NCBI GenBank assembly: GCA_024636675.1
Contig: JAGXGM010000081.1
Span: 1-47,412, forward strand
Direction: 5' to 3'
DNA: 47,412 bases
Source of the DNA: Hydrogenophilales bacterium
GTDB lineage: Bacteria > Pseudomonadota > Gammaproteobacteria > Burkholderiales > Thiobacillaceae
Shown one piece after another: positions 1-8,288 of the stretch. A model generated the notes under the pieces. It was given only the letters and a program-made list of their open reading frames with translations, had not been told where the DNA came from and did no database searches. The stretch's first letter is position 1. Each line of letters opens with the position of its first letter. The position numbers were made by a program, and so were the translations under genes.

Positions 1-12
1 GATGCGGCGGGG

Positions 13-41
13 TTGATCGGGGCGCCTGTCTCCGCTATACT
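13..41 (+). promoter_or_regulatory. sigma-70 promoter of rpmE
   Basis: A -35 box TTGATC (13-18) and a -10 box TATACT (36-41) are separated by exactly 17 bases, close to the housekeeping consensus. The predicted transcript starts near base 48. It is followed by the ribosome-binding sequence AAGGAA at 69-74 and the rpmE start codon at 80. Confidence 0.75.
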
Positions 42-79
42 CCCGCGTTCTCCGAATTCAACTCATTTAAGGAATTGCC

Positions 80-298
80 ATGAAAGCCGGCATTCACCCC
101 GATTACAACGAAGTGACCGTGACCTGCTCCTGCAGCAACACCTTCAAAACCCGCTCCACGCTGGGCAAAGACGCCCTGCATGTGGAAGTTTGCTCTGCCT
201 GCCATCCGTTCTACACCGGCAAGCAGAAGATCGTCGACACTGCGGGTCGCGTCGAGAAGTTCCGCCAGCGCTACGGGATTAAATCAACCGCGGCTTGA
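80..298 (+). CDS. rpmE: 50S ribosomal protein L31, zinc-binding form
   Basis: A 72-residue protein matching bacterial L31 of the large ribosomal subunit along its whole length, beginning MKAGIHPDY. Four cysteines (C16, C18, C38, C41) form the CxC...CxxC zinc site, so this is the zinc-containing form rather than the zinc-free paralogue made in zinc starvation. The start at 80 has AAGGAA at 69-74. The gene stands alone between its own promoter and a strong terminator. The usual length and intact motif leave little doubt. Confidence 0.97.
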   Translation: MKAGIHPDYNEVTVTCSCSNTFKTRSTLGKDALHVEVCSACHPFYTGKQKIVDTAGRVEKFRQRYGIKSTAA

Positions 299-320
299 AC
301 CAGCCCGGTCTGCGCGATGC

Positions 321-356
321 ATGCAAAAAGCGGCTATGGCCGCTTTTTGCATTTTT
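321..356 (+). terminator. Rho-independent terminator of rpmE
   Basis: A perfect 14-bp stem (321-334 with 339-352) around a 4-base loop contains AAAAAGCGGC pairing with GCCGCTTTTT, and ends in a run of T. It lies 23 bases after the rpmE stop. Its symmetry could also allow termination from the other strand. Confidence 0.9.
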
Positions 357-410
357 GCGGCGCGGCAACGGTATCATTTTCTGCGCCGCCTTCCCGAGGA
401 AGAGACTGAC

Positions 411-1862
411 GTGACCCCCCGCGCTTTTCGTCGTATTGCCATCATTGCCTTCGGTTCGCTGGCACTGACCCACTGCGCGCAGAATCCGGTCACTGGCGAC
501 CGGAACTTCGTGCTGATGTCGGAGCAGCAGGAAGTCCAGATGGGCGCGCAGGCGCACCAGGATGTGCTCAAGGAATACGCGGCATTGGCCAATCCGGCGC
601 TGCAGGCCTACGTGGACGAGGTCGGCCAGCGGCTGGCGCAGCAAAGTCACCGGCCGCACCTGCAATGGCATTTCACCGTGGTCGACAGTCCCGACGTCAA
701 TGCCTTTGCGCTGCCCGGCGGCTATGTCTATATCACGCGCGGTCTCATGGCGTACCTGAATTCCGAGGCCGAACTGGCGGGCGTGGTCGGCCATGAAATC
801 GGCCATGTCACCGCGCGCCACGGCGTACGCCAGCAAAGCACGTCCACCGCGGTCGGGCTGGGCGCGGTGCTGGGGTCGATCCTGGTGCCGGGGATGGGCA
901 ACCAGGCGGGCGCGTCGCTGCTGCAAACGCTGGCGCAGGCCTGGACCGCGGGCTATGGCCGCGAGCACGAGCTGGAATCCGACCGCCTCGGCGCGGAATA
1001 TCTGGCGAAGAGCGGCTACCCCCCGCAGGCGATGATCGACGTCATCGGCGTGCTGAAAAACCAGGAACTGTTTGCCGCCGAACAGGCGAGGCGCGACGGC
1101 CGCCAGCCCCGCACCTATCACGGCACTTTCGATACCCACCCCAGCAACGATGCGCGCCTCAAGCAGGTGGTGGGCGCGGCGGATCAATATACGGTCGCCA
1201 ATCCGCGCGAGGGACGTCTCGAGTATCTGCAGAAGTTGGCGGGCATGGTCTTTGGCGACAGCCCCGACCAGGGCCTGATCCGCAACAATCTGCTGCTGCA
1301 CGAAAAGCTCGGCCTGACACTCCAGTTCCCGCCGGGCTGGCGGGTGCAGAATCGCCCCGATCGGGTGGTGGCGATAAGTCCGCAGGGCGATGCGCTGGTC
1401 GAGCTGCGGCAGGGACCGAAAAACAACAAGCCGCTGGATACCCTGCAAAAGAGCCTCCAGCTGGATGCCGGTGCGCGCTATGACAGCGGCAGCCTGAGCG
1501 GCTATCCGGCGGCATTTGCAGCAGGCGCGCAGCAAGGCAAGCCGGTGGTCGTGGCGGCCGTGGTGTTCCATGGCACGCAGTACCTGATTGCCGGCATGGC
1601 CCGCGACAAGCCCGCCTACGCGCGCCAACGCAGCGCCCTGCGCGCGGCGATCAACAGCTTCCGTGCGATCACCCCGGCCGAGAAAAAGGCGGCCCGGCCT
1701 TATGTGCTGAAACTGGTCACGGCGCAACCTGGCATGACGATGGCAAGCCTGGCGCGGCAGTCGCCGCTGGGGGCCGATGCCGAAAGCCAGTTGCGCCTGT
1801 TGAACGCCCTCTACCCAAGCGGCGAGCCCACACCGGGCCAGCGTCTCAAAATTGTTCAGTAG
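411..1862 (+). CDS. M48-family zinc metalloprotease, lipoprotein (BepA/YfgC-like)
   Basis: A 483-residue probable periplasmic protease. The GTG at 411 is chosen because GAGGAAGAG lies just upstream (396-404) and because it opens with a lipoprotein signal: basic residues, a hydrophobic stretch, then C22 after L-T-H. A histidine just before the lipobox cysteine is unusual. The zinc motif HEIGH is at residues 128-132, and the downstream HELESDRLGAEYLA segment supplies the third ligand. The C-terminal ~60 residues resemble the LysM-like tail of large M48 proteins. Relatives such as BepA act in outer-membrane protein quality control; that role here is inferred. The 3' end overlaps the next gene by 11 bases. 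Confidence 0.88.
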   Translation: MTPRAFRRIAIIAFGSLALTHCAQNPVTGDRNFVLMSEQQEVQMGAQAHQDVLKEYAALANPALQAYVDEVGQRLAQQSHRPHLQWHFTVVDSPDVNAFALPGGYVYITRGLMAYLNSEAELAGVVGHEIGHVTARHGVRQQSTSTAVGLGAVLGSILVPGMGNQAGASLLQTLAQAWTAGYGREHELESDRLGAEYLAKSGYPPQAMIDVIGVLKNQELFAAEQARRDGRQPRTYHGTFDTHPSNDARLKQVVGAADQYTVANPREGRLEYLQKLAGMVFGDSPDQGLIRNNLLLHEKLGLTLQFPPGWRVQNRPDRVVAISPQGDALVELRQGPKNNKPLDTLQKSLQLDAGARYDSGSLSGYPAAFAAGAQQGKPVVVAAVVFHGTQYLIAGMARDKPAYARQRSALRAAINSFRAITPAEKKAARPYVLKLVTAQPGMTMASLARQSPLGADAESQLRLLNALYPSGEPTPGQRLKIVQ

Positions 1863-3483
1863 ACACCCACCCTCTCTTTCGCAGCCCCCGCAAGGGGTGG
1901 GCCGGTGGGTACCCCGCTGCTGCGCAGCGACCCTTCCGCAGCTCGGGCTGCTGCTGCTCTGCGCAGCCTGGCTGCTGCCGGGGCTGGTGGGGCACGCCCC
2001 CTGGAAAGGCGGCGACGGCGATCACTTCGTGCAGCTGTGGCTGCTGCTGCAAAGCGACGTTGCGCCGCAGGCCGTGTCGGCCACGCCGCCTCTGTATTAC
2101 TGGGTAGCGACCGCCACTGCCTGGCTCACTTCGCCCGTTCTGGCCTTGCACGACGGCGCGCGGCTGGCCTCGGGCCTGTTCGTCGCGCTGGCACTGTTTT
2201 TTGTCGCGCGCACCGCGCGCGTATTGTATGGCGCAGAAGCCGGCTGGGCGGCGGCATTGACGCTGCTGGGCTGTGTGGGCTTGCTGGTGCGCGGACACGA
2301 ACTCAATGCCTATACCGCCCAGTTCGCCGCCGCCGCGATCATGCTGTATGGCTTGGCCAGCTTGCCGCAGGGCGCCCGTAGCGGCTGGGCGCTGGGTATC
2401 GGGGCAACGCTCATGCTGCTCGCCGGCGGGGTGGCGGAAGCGGTATTGATCCTGGCGCTGGCAGGATTGTTGCCGCTGCTGCTTGAAAATTATCGTTCCC
2501 GGACGGCGCGGCGCGCGCTGCTGTTGGGGCTAGGCCTCGCGCTTGCCGCAAGCGCGGCATGGCTGGCTTATCTCGCCACGCAGGGAATTCCATTTGTGCG
2601 TGTGCTCAACCTGCAGCGCTGGCTGGGGAGTAATGGCCTTCGCCCGGCTTACTTCCTGGGCATTCTGGGCTGGTACGCCTGGCCGGCGTGGCCGCTGGCG
2701 GCCTGGGGGCTGTATCGCAGCAGGCGCCAATGGCGCACCCCCGGCATTGTGCTGCCGCTCGGCGCGCTGGTGGGTCTGCTCGGCTTGTATGCACTGGCCG
2801 CCCATCCCGGCGAGGAGCAGGGTCTGGTTCTGTTGCTGCCGTTGGCGCTGCTGGGGTCCGCCGGACTGCTCACCCTGCGGCGCGGCGCGGCCAGCGCCTT
2901 GCTGTGGTTTGCGCTGATGCTGTTCGGTTTTATCGGACTGGTGTTCTGGCTCTACTGGAGCGCGCATGACCTCGGCAGCCCGGCGCGACTGGCAGCGCGG
3001 CTGACCAGGCTGGGCGTGAGCGGCGTCGGGGAATTGCGTCCGTGGGCATTGGCGCTCGGCCTCGTCGTCACTCTGGCCTGGATCGTGTTCCTGGCCCGGG
3101 TCAGCCGCTCGCCACTGCGCCCCATCCTGGTGTGGACGGCGAGCATGACCTTTATATGGGCTTTGCTGATGGCGCTGTTTCAGGCGCCGCTCGACCGCCG
3201 CCTGAGTTATGTCAGCGTCGCCGAGGAACTGGCGGCTCGGGTGCCGCCCACGGCGTGCATCCAGACGGTTCAGGTGCGCAGCCAGCAGCGCTTGCTGCTG
3301 GCCTACCACAGCGGGCGCCAGCTTGACGCGGCCGCCACGCCCGGCTGCGACTGGTTGCTGGTGGGAACCCGGCGCAACGAAGGCGAACCCGATGTTCCCG
3401 ACAGCTGGACCAAGCAGTGGGAAGGCGCGCGCGCCGGCGACCGCACCGACCGTTTCCACCTCTATGCCCGACAGCGACAGTAA
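1852..3483 (+). CDS. ArnT-like polytopic membrane glycosyltransferase
   Basis: About 543 residues with roughly ten or more hydrophobic segments and a soluble C-terminal part, the layout of the ArnT/PMT (GT-C) family that moves sugars from polyprenyl-phosphate carriers in the inner membrane. The N-terminal loop has an acidic patch (GGDGDHF), where the family carries its catalytic acidic motif, but the match is loose. The substrate is unknown. The ATG at 1852 overlaps the protease gene; GTG codons at 1897 and 1906 are plausible alternative starts that would remove a poorly hydrophobic leader. The end overlaps mobA by 20 bases, suggesting translational coupling. Confidence 0.65.
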   Translation: MFSRHPPSLSQPPQGVGRWVPRCCAATLPQLGLLLLCAAWLLPGLVGHAPWKGGDGDHFVQLWLLLQSDVAPQAVSATPPLYYWVATATAWLTSPVLALHDGARLASGLFVALALFFVARTARVLYGAEAGWAAALTLLGCVGLLVRGHELNAYTAQFAAAAIMLYGLASLPQGARSGWALGIGATLMLLAGGVAEAVLILALAGLLPLLLENYRSRTARRALLLGLGLALAASAAWLAYLATQGIPFVRVLNLQRWLGSNGLRPAYFLGILGWYAWPAWPLAAWGLYRSRRQWRTPGIVLPLGALVGLLGLYALAAHPGEEQGLVLLLPLALLGSAGLLTLRRGAASALLWFALMLFGFIGLVFWLYWSAHDLGSPARLAARLTRLGVSGVGELRPWALALGLVVTLAWIVFLARVSRSPLRPILVWTASMTFIWALLMALFQAPLDRRLSYVSVAEELAARVPPTACIQTVQVRSQQRLLLAYHSGRQLDAAATPGCDWLLVGTRRNEGEPDVPDSWTKQWEGARAGDRTDRFHLYARQRQ

Positions 3484-4054
3484 AGCAGCGTCGGTGCGCG
3501 TCGCCGCCGTCGTCCTGGCGGGCGGACAGGGCCGCCGGATGGGCGGCGCCGACAAGGGGCTGATCGAATACCAGGGGCGTCCGCTGATCGAATGGGCGCT
3601 TGCCGCCCTCACCCCGCAGGTCGACGAACTCATGGTCAGTGCCAACCGCAATCTCGAGATTTACGCGGCGTACGGCTATCGCGTGCTGCCCGATACCCTG
3701 CCCGATTTCCCCGGGCCACTGGCGGGCGTGCTGGCGGCGCTGCAGGCGGTGACGGCAGACTGGCTGCTGGTTGTGCCCTGCGACACGCCGCATCTGCCGG
3801 CCGACCTGGCGGCGCGCCTGCTGGCGGCGGCGCAGCGCGCGAACGTGTCGCTGGCGGTGGCGGCGGACGCGGTGCGCGTGCATCACAGCTGCTTCATCGT
3901 GCGTACCGACCAGCGCGACAACCTGGCCGGTTATCTGGCGCGCGGCGAGCGTGCGGTGCGTCACTGGCAGGCGAGATTGCCCTCGACGACGGTGCGCTTC
4001 GAGGCGGCCTGCTTTGCCAATTTCAATCAGCCACAGGACATGCAAGCAGATTAA
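3464..4054 (+). CDS. mobA: molybdenum cofactor guanylyltransferase MobA
   Basis: A 196-residue cytoplasmic nucleotidyltransferase that attaches GMP to molybdopterin to make the bis-MGD cofactor of DMSO-reductase-family enzymes. The N-terminal signature LAGGQGRRMGGADKG is the GTP-binding loop, and VPCDTPHLP contains the metal-binding aspartate. Length and order fit the family. The ATG at 3464 lies inside the end of the glycosyltransferase gene. No molybdoenzyme gene lies in the window, so its client is elsewhere. Confidence 0.93.
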   Translation: MPDSDSKAASVRVAAVVLAGGQGRRMGGADKGLIEYQGRPLIEWALAALTPQVDELMVSANRNLEIYAAYGYRVLPDTLPDFPGPLAGVLAALQAVTADWLLVVPCDTPHLPADLAARLLAAAQRANVSLAVAADAVRVHHSCFIVRTDQRDNLAGYLARGERAVRHWQARLPSTTVRFEAACFANFNQPQDMQAD

Positions 4055-4149
4055 GATCCGCCGATCCGGCATCGCAGCGAACCACAGCGGCGAGATCGCA
4101 TCCAATGTAATTGCCGGGTTCCTCAATCACGTCAAACGGGAGAATGATT

Positions 4150-5169
4150 ATGGCTACATGCACTGCTCCACGGTGGATATTGCTCACCATCGCCCTGCTG
4201 TCCGGAATGGCCGCGTCGGCGGCGACGCCAGTGGAGACCCCCTACGGCGCGGTCAGCCTGCCCTTTACCCTGCACAAGATTCCGGATGCCCCTGTTTATT
4301 ACGTCGTCGGGCTGTCGGGCGTTCCTGACTCGGTGAACGAGGGGCATACCTCGAACGCCGGCTTCGTGGTGACCAAGGCGGGGGTGGTGGTGTTTGACGC
4401 CCTCGGCACGCCGGCGCTGGGCTACCGGCTGCTGCAACGCATCCGCGAGGTGACCGACAAACCCGTCAGGTGCGTTGTGGTCAGCCACTACCATGCCGAC
4501 CACATTTATGGCCTGCAGGCCTTCAAGGAGCACGCCAATGCGCCGACCGTGCTGGCTCAGCGCGGAACCCTCGGCTACATTGGGGGCACGGCGGACAGCC
4601 AGGGCGAGGATGCCGCGCGCCGCCTCGAGCAGCGCCGCGAGGCCCTGTTTCCCTGGGTGGACGAGAACACGATCATCGTGGCGCCGGATCAGGTTTTCGA
4701 CCGGGAGACATCCTTCGAACTGGGCGGCGTCCGGTTCGAGATTAAGCATCTCGGGCCGGCCCATGCGCCGGGCGACTCCGTCATGCTGGTCAGGGACTAC
4801 GGGGTGCTGTTCGGCGGCGACGTGATCTACGGCGGCCGCGTACCCTTCCTCGACAGCCCTGAAACCGACGTCGAGCAGTGGCTGGCGGGCCTGGATTACA
4901 TCGCCGGCTTGAAGGACCAGGTGGAATACGTCATTCCCGGCCATGGCACGATGTCGGAGGATGCCCAGCGGGTGGTGGAGGCGACCCGTGATTACATTCT
5001 TTATGTACGCGAGGCCATGGCCCAGGCGGTCAGGGACTTCATTCCGTTCGATGAGGCCTACCGTCACACCGACTGGTCCCGCTACGAAAAGCTGCCGGCT
5101 TTCGAAGCCAGCAACCGCGGCAATGCCTACCGTATCTATCTGGACGAGGAAGCCCGATTCCTGAAGTAA
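4150..5169 (+). CDS. exported metallo-beta-lactamase-fold hydrolase
   Basis: A 339-residue protein with a signal peptide (residues ~1-24, ending ASAA), so probably periplasmic. The first metal motif is intact (SHYHADH), followed by the later histidine/aspartate positions (GPAHAPGDS, FGGDVIYGG) and IPGHG. This is the general layout of SoxH-like or quinoprotein-relay MBL proteins common in sulfur-oxidising proteobacteria; the substrate cannot be read from sequence. ATG 4150 is preferred over ATG 4144 because the GGGAG at 4138-4142 is better spaced from it. It follows mobA after 95 bases and converges on the ferritin-like gene. Confidence 0.85.
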   Translation: MATCTAPRWILLTIALLSGMAASAATPVETPYGAVSLPFTLHKIPDAPVYYVVGLSGVPDSVNEGHTSNAGFVVTKAGVVVFDALGTPALGYRLLQRIREVTDKPVRCVVVSHYHADHIYGLQAFKEHANAPTVLAQRGTLGYIGGTADSQGEDAARRLEQRREALFPWVDENTIIVAPDQVFDRETSFELGGVRFEIKHLGPAHAPGDSVMLVRDYGVLFGGDVIYGGRVPFLDSPETDVEQWLAGLDYIAGLKDQVEYVIPGHGTMSEDAQRVVEATRDYILYVREAMAQAVRDFIPFDEAYRHTDWSRYEKLPAFEASNRGNAYRIYLDEEARFLK

Positions 5170-5243
5170 ACCGGTACGGCAGGGCGAGTCGCTGCTGAAG
5201 TTGCGGGCTCCCCGGTTCCGTGCCGTGCCGTGCGCTGCTCGAA

Positions 5244-5531
5244 TCAGTCGTGGGCGATTTTCTTGTCGGTGAACAGGTAGTCCCGAAGTTCCTCGTCGAA
5301 CTTCGGATCCTTCCGGCGGATCCACTCCAGCACCATGGCGGCATGCTCCTTTTCCTCGTCGCGATTGTGCTTGAGGATGGCGCGCAGCTCCGGGTCCTTG
5401 CAGGCATCCATTCGCTGGTTATACCAGTCCACTGCTTCGAGCTCTTCCATCAGCGAGACAATCGCCCGGTGCATGTCGCGGGTTTCCGCGCTGAGTTCTT
5501 CGATCGACTCGTGATAACCCTCGTTTGCCAT
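5244..5531 (-). CDS. encapsulated-ferritin-like protein (EncFtn family), no shell gene nearby
   Basis: A 95-residue helical protein matching the core of encapsulin-associated ferritins such as that of Rhodospirillum rubrum (HRAIVSxMEELEAVDWY ... HNRDEEKEHAAM). Known ferroxidase ligands appear as E30, E60 and H63, with W36 and Y37 at the metal-entry surface. In that family two chains form one iron-oxidising centre and decamers sit inside an encapsulin compartment. Here the chain ends LFTDKKIAHD, without the usual extended tail carrying a GSLxx-type targeting peptide, and no encapsulin gene is in the window. GGGAG stands before the ATG. Iron oxidation is probable; how the iron is stored is unclear. 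Confidence 0.85.
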   Translation of the reverse strand: MANEGYHESIEELSAETRDMHRAIVSLMEELEAVDWYNQRMDACKDPELRAILKHNRDEEKEHAAMVLEWIRRKDPKFDEELRDYLFTDKKIAHD

Positions 5532-5586
5532 GTTTGGCTCTCCCTGTCGTGTTGCGTGAAAGTGTCTCGGATGTGAAGCGGGCGGC

Positions 5587-5760
5587 TTATTTGAAGCGGG
5601 CGGCGGCTGAACGCATCGCTTCACTCACCGATTCCCATGCCAGTTCGGCGCCGGCCTTGAGGTCTTGCCAGGCGCCTTCGCTTGCAGATTCAACCTCGTG
5701 CAGCTTGCTGCGGGCGTGATCCCGCTTGCTGCGCAGGATTTCGATCTGCTGATACGCCTT
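5587..5760 (-). pseudogene. 5'-truncated coiled-coil stress-protein fragment
   Basis: An open stretch of 57 codons ending in TAA encodes a charged helix (KAYQQIEILRSKRD, then EGAWQDLKAGAELAWESV, ending AARFK). It looks like the C-terminal half of small coiled-coil proteins of about 95-100 residues. The N-terminal half and any ATG/GTG/TTG are missing: the frame runs back only into the last codons of the HPF-like gene in another frame. It is either a deletion remnant, or is reached by frameshifting or re-initiation at the HPF stop. Confidence 0.5.
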
Positions 5761-6112
5761 ACGACGCCTCGTCGCTGCCCGGAATGGGCGGATTGCGTTT
5801 GAATTCCCCGAGTTTGCCGAGCGTGCTGTCGAGCGTGCGCTTCAGTTTCTGGGCGGCGCCGTCGATTGCCTGGTGCAGCGAGCCGGCCTGTTCGGTGACC
5901 GCGACTGGCTGACGGCCGGCCACGCGGGCTTCCATCAGGCAGCGCTTGTCGTTATCGCCAGCCTTCTGGCCGTTGACGTCGCTGAGATGGATTTCCACCC
6001 GGGTAACCTCGTCCTGGAAGCGGCCGAGTACCCGCTGCACCACCTCTTCGGCATGGCGGCCGAGGGCTTCGCGGCCGTCCACGCTTTCATCCGTGTTGAA
6101 TTGTATTTGCAT
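5759..6112 (-). CDS. HPF/RaiA-family ribosome-associated factor
   Basis: A 117-residue protein beginning MQIQFNTDE, resembling short hibernation-promoting factor / ribosome-associated inhibitor proteins (PF02482): an N-terminal beta-strand, an amphipathic helix (RHAEEVVQRVLGRF), the VTRVEIHLSDVNG strand and a second helix (SLHQAIDGAAQKLKRTLD). Such proteins bind the 30S subunit in slow growth or stress. AGGAGA precedes the ATG. The region from ~75 to the end is divergent, so a specialised stress role is possible. Its neighbours are the iron-oxidising ferritin homologue and a coiled-coil fragment, suggesting a small stress cluster. Confidence 0.75.
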   Translation of the reverse strand: MQIQFNTDESVDGREALGRHAEEVVQRVLGRFQDEVTRVEIHLSDVNGQKAGDNDKRCLMEARVAGRQPVAVTEQAGSLHQAIDGAAQKLKRTLDSTLGKLGEFKRNPPIPGSDEAS

Positions 6113-6285
6113 AGGTTTTTCTCCTGGAAATGGTTGTGTGGGCTGCGCGTCGGCTGGATTCAGGCAGCTGACAAGGCACTGGTCCAGTGCGATCGCCCGG
6201 TCATGTGTTTTTGCCTGGTGCCCATGCAGTATGGCACGGCCCGGAACGGACGACGGGTTTGCTGCGGCCGGGCCGACAGGCTCAG

Positions 6286-7035
6286 TCAGCCCTGCCGGCT
6301 CTCGGCTATCTGCGCGCAATACTGCTGCAAATGTTCCGGCACGCCGGGCGGGCAGGTGCCGCATTCGCGGTTGCCGGGCACCGCGTAGTCGATGAACTTC
6401 GGGTAGGCGAGCTTGAGGTTATTCATCAGCGCGACGAAGTCCGCCAGCGTGCGCTCGCCACCGAGGCGGGGATTGCGCGCCTTTTCCTGGCCGATGGTGC
6501 TGATGCGGCGCTGATCGTAATCGTGCGCCGGATAGACCAGGGTGTCGTCGTCGTAGGCAAACAGCTTGCCGCGCACAGAATGATAGAGCGCGGCCGGGTC
6601 ACCGCTCTGGAAGTCGGTGCGGCCGCAGGCCTCGATCAGGAGCGCGTCGCCGGTGTAGAGCCGGCCGGCGTGGGCGTAGGCGAAGTGGTTGTCGGTGTGG
6701 CCGGGCGTGTGGATCGGCGCCAGCTCGACCGAGCCCATTTTGAATGGCACGCCGTCGACGATGCCGACGTCGGTGCACGGCAGCGCATCGAGCGCGGGAC
6801 CGGCGATCTGGCTGTCGGCGATGGCCTTCAGTTTCAACGCCGACGTGATGTGGTCGGCGTGGATGTGGGTCTCGACCGTGTAGGCGAGTTTGAGGCCGAG
6901 CGCGTTGACCGCGGCAAGGTCGCGCTCCCAGGTCGGCAACACGGGGTCGATCAAGAGCGCTTGGCCGGTGTCCTCACAGCCGAGGAGGTAGGTGTAGGTG
7001 CTGGAAACAGGCTCGAATAGCTGTTTGAAAATCAT
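6286..7035 (-). CDS. persulfide dioxygenase, ETHE1-like
   Basis: A 249-residue MBL-fold enzyme that uses one iron to oxidise glutathione persulfide to sulfite. The motif THIHADH (H57, H59, D61, H62) is the mononuclear-iron form of the MBL motif. TPGHTDNHFAY, YTGDALLI(E)ACGRTDFQ and YPAHDY follow in the order seen in ETHE1 and bacterial Sdo proteins; the GRTDFQ sequence is characteristic. AGGAG lies upstream of ATG 7035. It lies 22 bases after glcF on the same strand, so it may be cotranscribed with the glycolate genes, though functionally it fits a sulfur metaboliser. Confidence 0.92.
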   Translation of the reverse strand: MIFKQLFEPVSSTYTYLLGCEDTGQALLIDPVLPTWERDLAAVNALGLKLAYTVETHIHADHITSALKLKAIADSQIAGPALDALPCTDVGIVDGVPFKMGSVELAPIHTPGHTDNHFAYAHAGRLYTGDALLIEACGRTDFQSGDPAALYHSVRGKLFAYDDDTLVYPAHDYDQRRISTIGQEKARNPRLGGERTLADFVALMNNLKLAYPKFIDYAVPGNRECGTCPPGVPEHLQQYCAQIAESRQG

Positions 7036-7057
7036 GCCGGGACTCCTGTAGCGGGAT

Positions 7058-8287
7058 TCAATGTCCGGCAAGCACCTCGTCCAAAAGTTCCACCCAGTGC
7101 CTCACCGGCACCGCGCTGCCGGATTGCAGGTGGGTGAGGCAACCGATGTTGGCGGTGACGATCAGCTCGGGCGCGCCGGCCTGCAGGTGCCCGAGTTTGC
7201 GGGCCTTGAGCTGGTTGGCGATGTCGGGCTGCAGGATCGAGTAGGTGCCGGCCGAGCCGCAGCACAGGTGCTTTTCCGCCACCGGGGTGAGCTCGAATCC
7301 GGCATCGGTCAGCAAGACCTCGACGCCGCCGCTGAGTTTCTGACCGTGCTGCAGAGTGCAGGGCGGGTGGTAGGCGATTTTTTTGGCGGAGGGCGGCAGG
7401 TTGAGCGCGGAAAGGGCTGCGCGCTCGACGATCAATACTTCCGAAATGTCCCGCGTCGCGGCGGAAATGCGCGCCGCCTTGTCCGCATAGGCGGGATCGT
7501 CGCGCAGCAGCCAGCCGTAGTCCTTCACCATCACGCCGCAGCCCGAGGCGGTCATCACGATGGCCTCGACCCCGGCGTCCAGATGCGGAATCCAGGCGTC
7601 GATGTTGCGGCGTGCGGCGGCAAGGCCATCGTCGGTGTCGTTGAGGTGATGCGCCAGCGCGCCGCAGCAGCCGGCGGCGGCGGCGGCAAGAAGCGAAATG
7701 CCGATGCGGTCGAGCACGCGCGCGGTGGCGGTGTTGATGTTGGGCTTGAGGCCGGGCTGCACGCAGCCCTGCAATACCAGCATGCGGCGGGCGTGGCGCG
7801 GCTGCGGCCAGTCGCCTGCAGCTTCGGCTGCCGGAATGCGGGATTTCAGGAAGCGGGGCATCAGGCCGCGCACGCCCTGGCCGAGCTTCAGCGCGCTGTT
7901 GAACAGCAGCGGCGTGCCGAGGCCGGTTTTCAGCGCGGTGCGGGTGGCGGTTTCGCTGGCGCTGCGGCCGACTTTTTCCTCGACGATGTGGCGGCCGATG
8001 TCGAGCAGCTTGCCGTATTCCACGCCCGACGGGCAGGTGGTTTCGCAGTTGCGGCAAGTCAGGCAGCGGTCGAGGTGGAGCTGGGTTTTCGCGGTCGGCG
8101 TGGCGCCTTCGAGTACTTGCTTGATCAGGTAGATGCGACCGCGCGGCGAGTCGAGCTCGTTGCCGAGAATCTGGTAGGTGGGGCAAGTCGCGAGGCAGAA
8201 CCCGCAGTGCACGCAATTGCGAAGAATGCGCTCGGCAACTTCGCCCTCGGGGGTATTGCGGAAGGAATCAGTGATGTGGGTCTGCAT
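7058..8287 (-). CDS. glcF: glycolate oxidase iron-sulfur subunit GlcF
   Basis: A 409-residue electron-transfer subunit of the membrane-associated glycolate dehydrogenase. Two ferredoxin-type cysteine clusters are visible: the first at C25-C28-C31-C35 (CxxCxxCxxxCP), the second around residues 74-84 (CLTCRNCETTCP). Two CCG-domain motifs follow (GCCGALAHH and LCCGSAGTYS). The start is 1 base after the VOC stop, so it is translated within the glc operon. GlcF passes electrons from GlcD/GlcE to the quinone pool. Confidence 0.96.
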   Translation of the reverse strand: MQTHITDSFRNTPEGEVAERILRNCVHCGFCLATCPTYQILGNELDSPRGRIYLIKQVLEGATPTAKTQLHLDRCLTCRNCETTCPSGVEYGKLLDIGRHIVEEKVGRSASETATRTALKTGLGTPLLFNSALKLGQGVRGLMPRFLKSRIPAAEAAGDWPQPRHARRMLVLQGCVQPGLKPNINTATARVLDRIGISLLAAAAAGCCGALAHHLNDTDDGLAAARRNIDAWIPHLDAGVEAIVMTASGCGVMVKDYGWLLRDDPAYADKAARISAATRDISEVLIVERAALSALNLPPSAKKIAYHPPCTLQHGQKLSGGVEVLLTDAGFELTPVAEKHLCCGSAGTYSILQPDIANQLKARKLGHLQAGAPELIVTANIGCLTHLQSGSAVPVRHWVELLDEVLAGH

Positions 8288-8288
8288 G

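Noticed and set aside
279-1727. Long open frame antisense to the M48 protease gene
   Set aside because: Arg/Gln/Ala-rich translation without motifs; a third-codon-position effect of high GC opposite a well-supported gene.
5170-5243. Possible encapsulin remnant or terminator between the MBL hydrolase and ferritin-like genes
   Set aside because: Only 74 bases, no coding similarity to a shell protein; repeated GCCGT words do not form a clean stem with a T-run.
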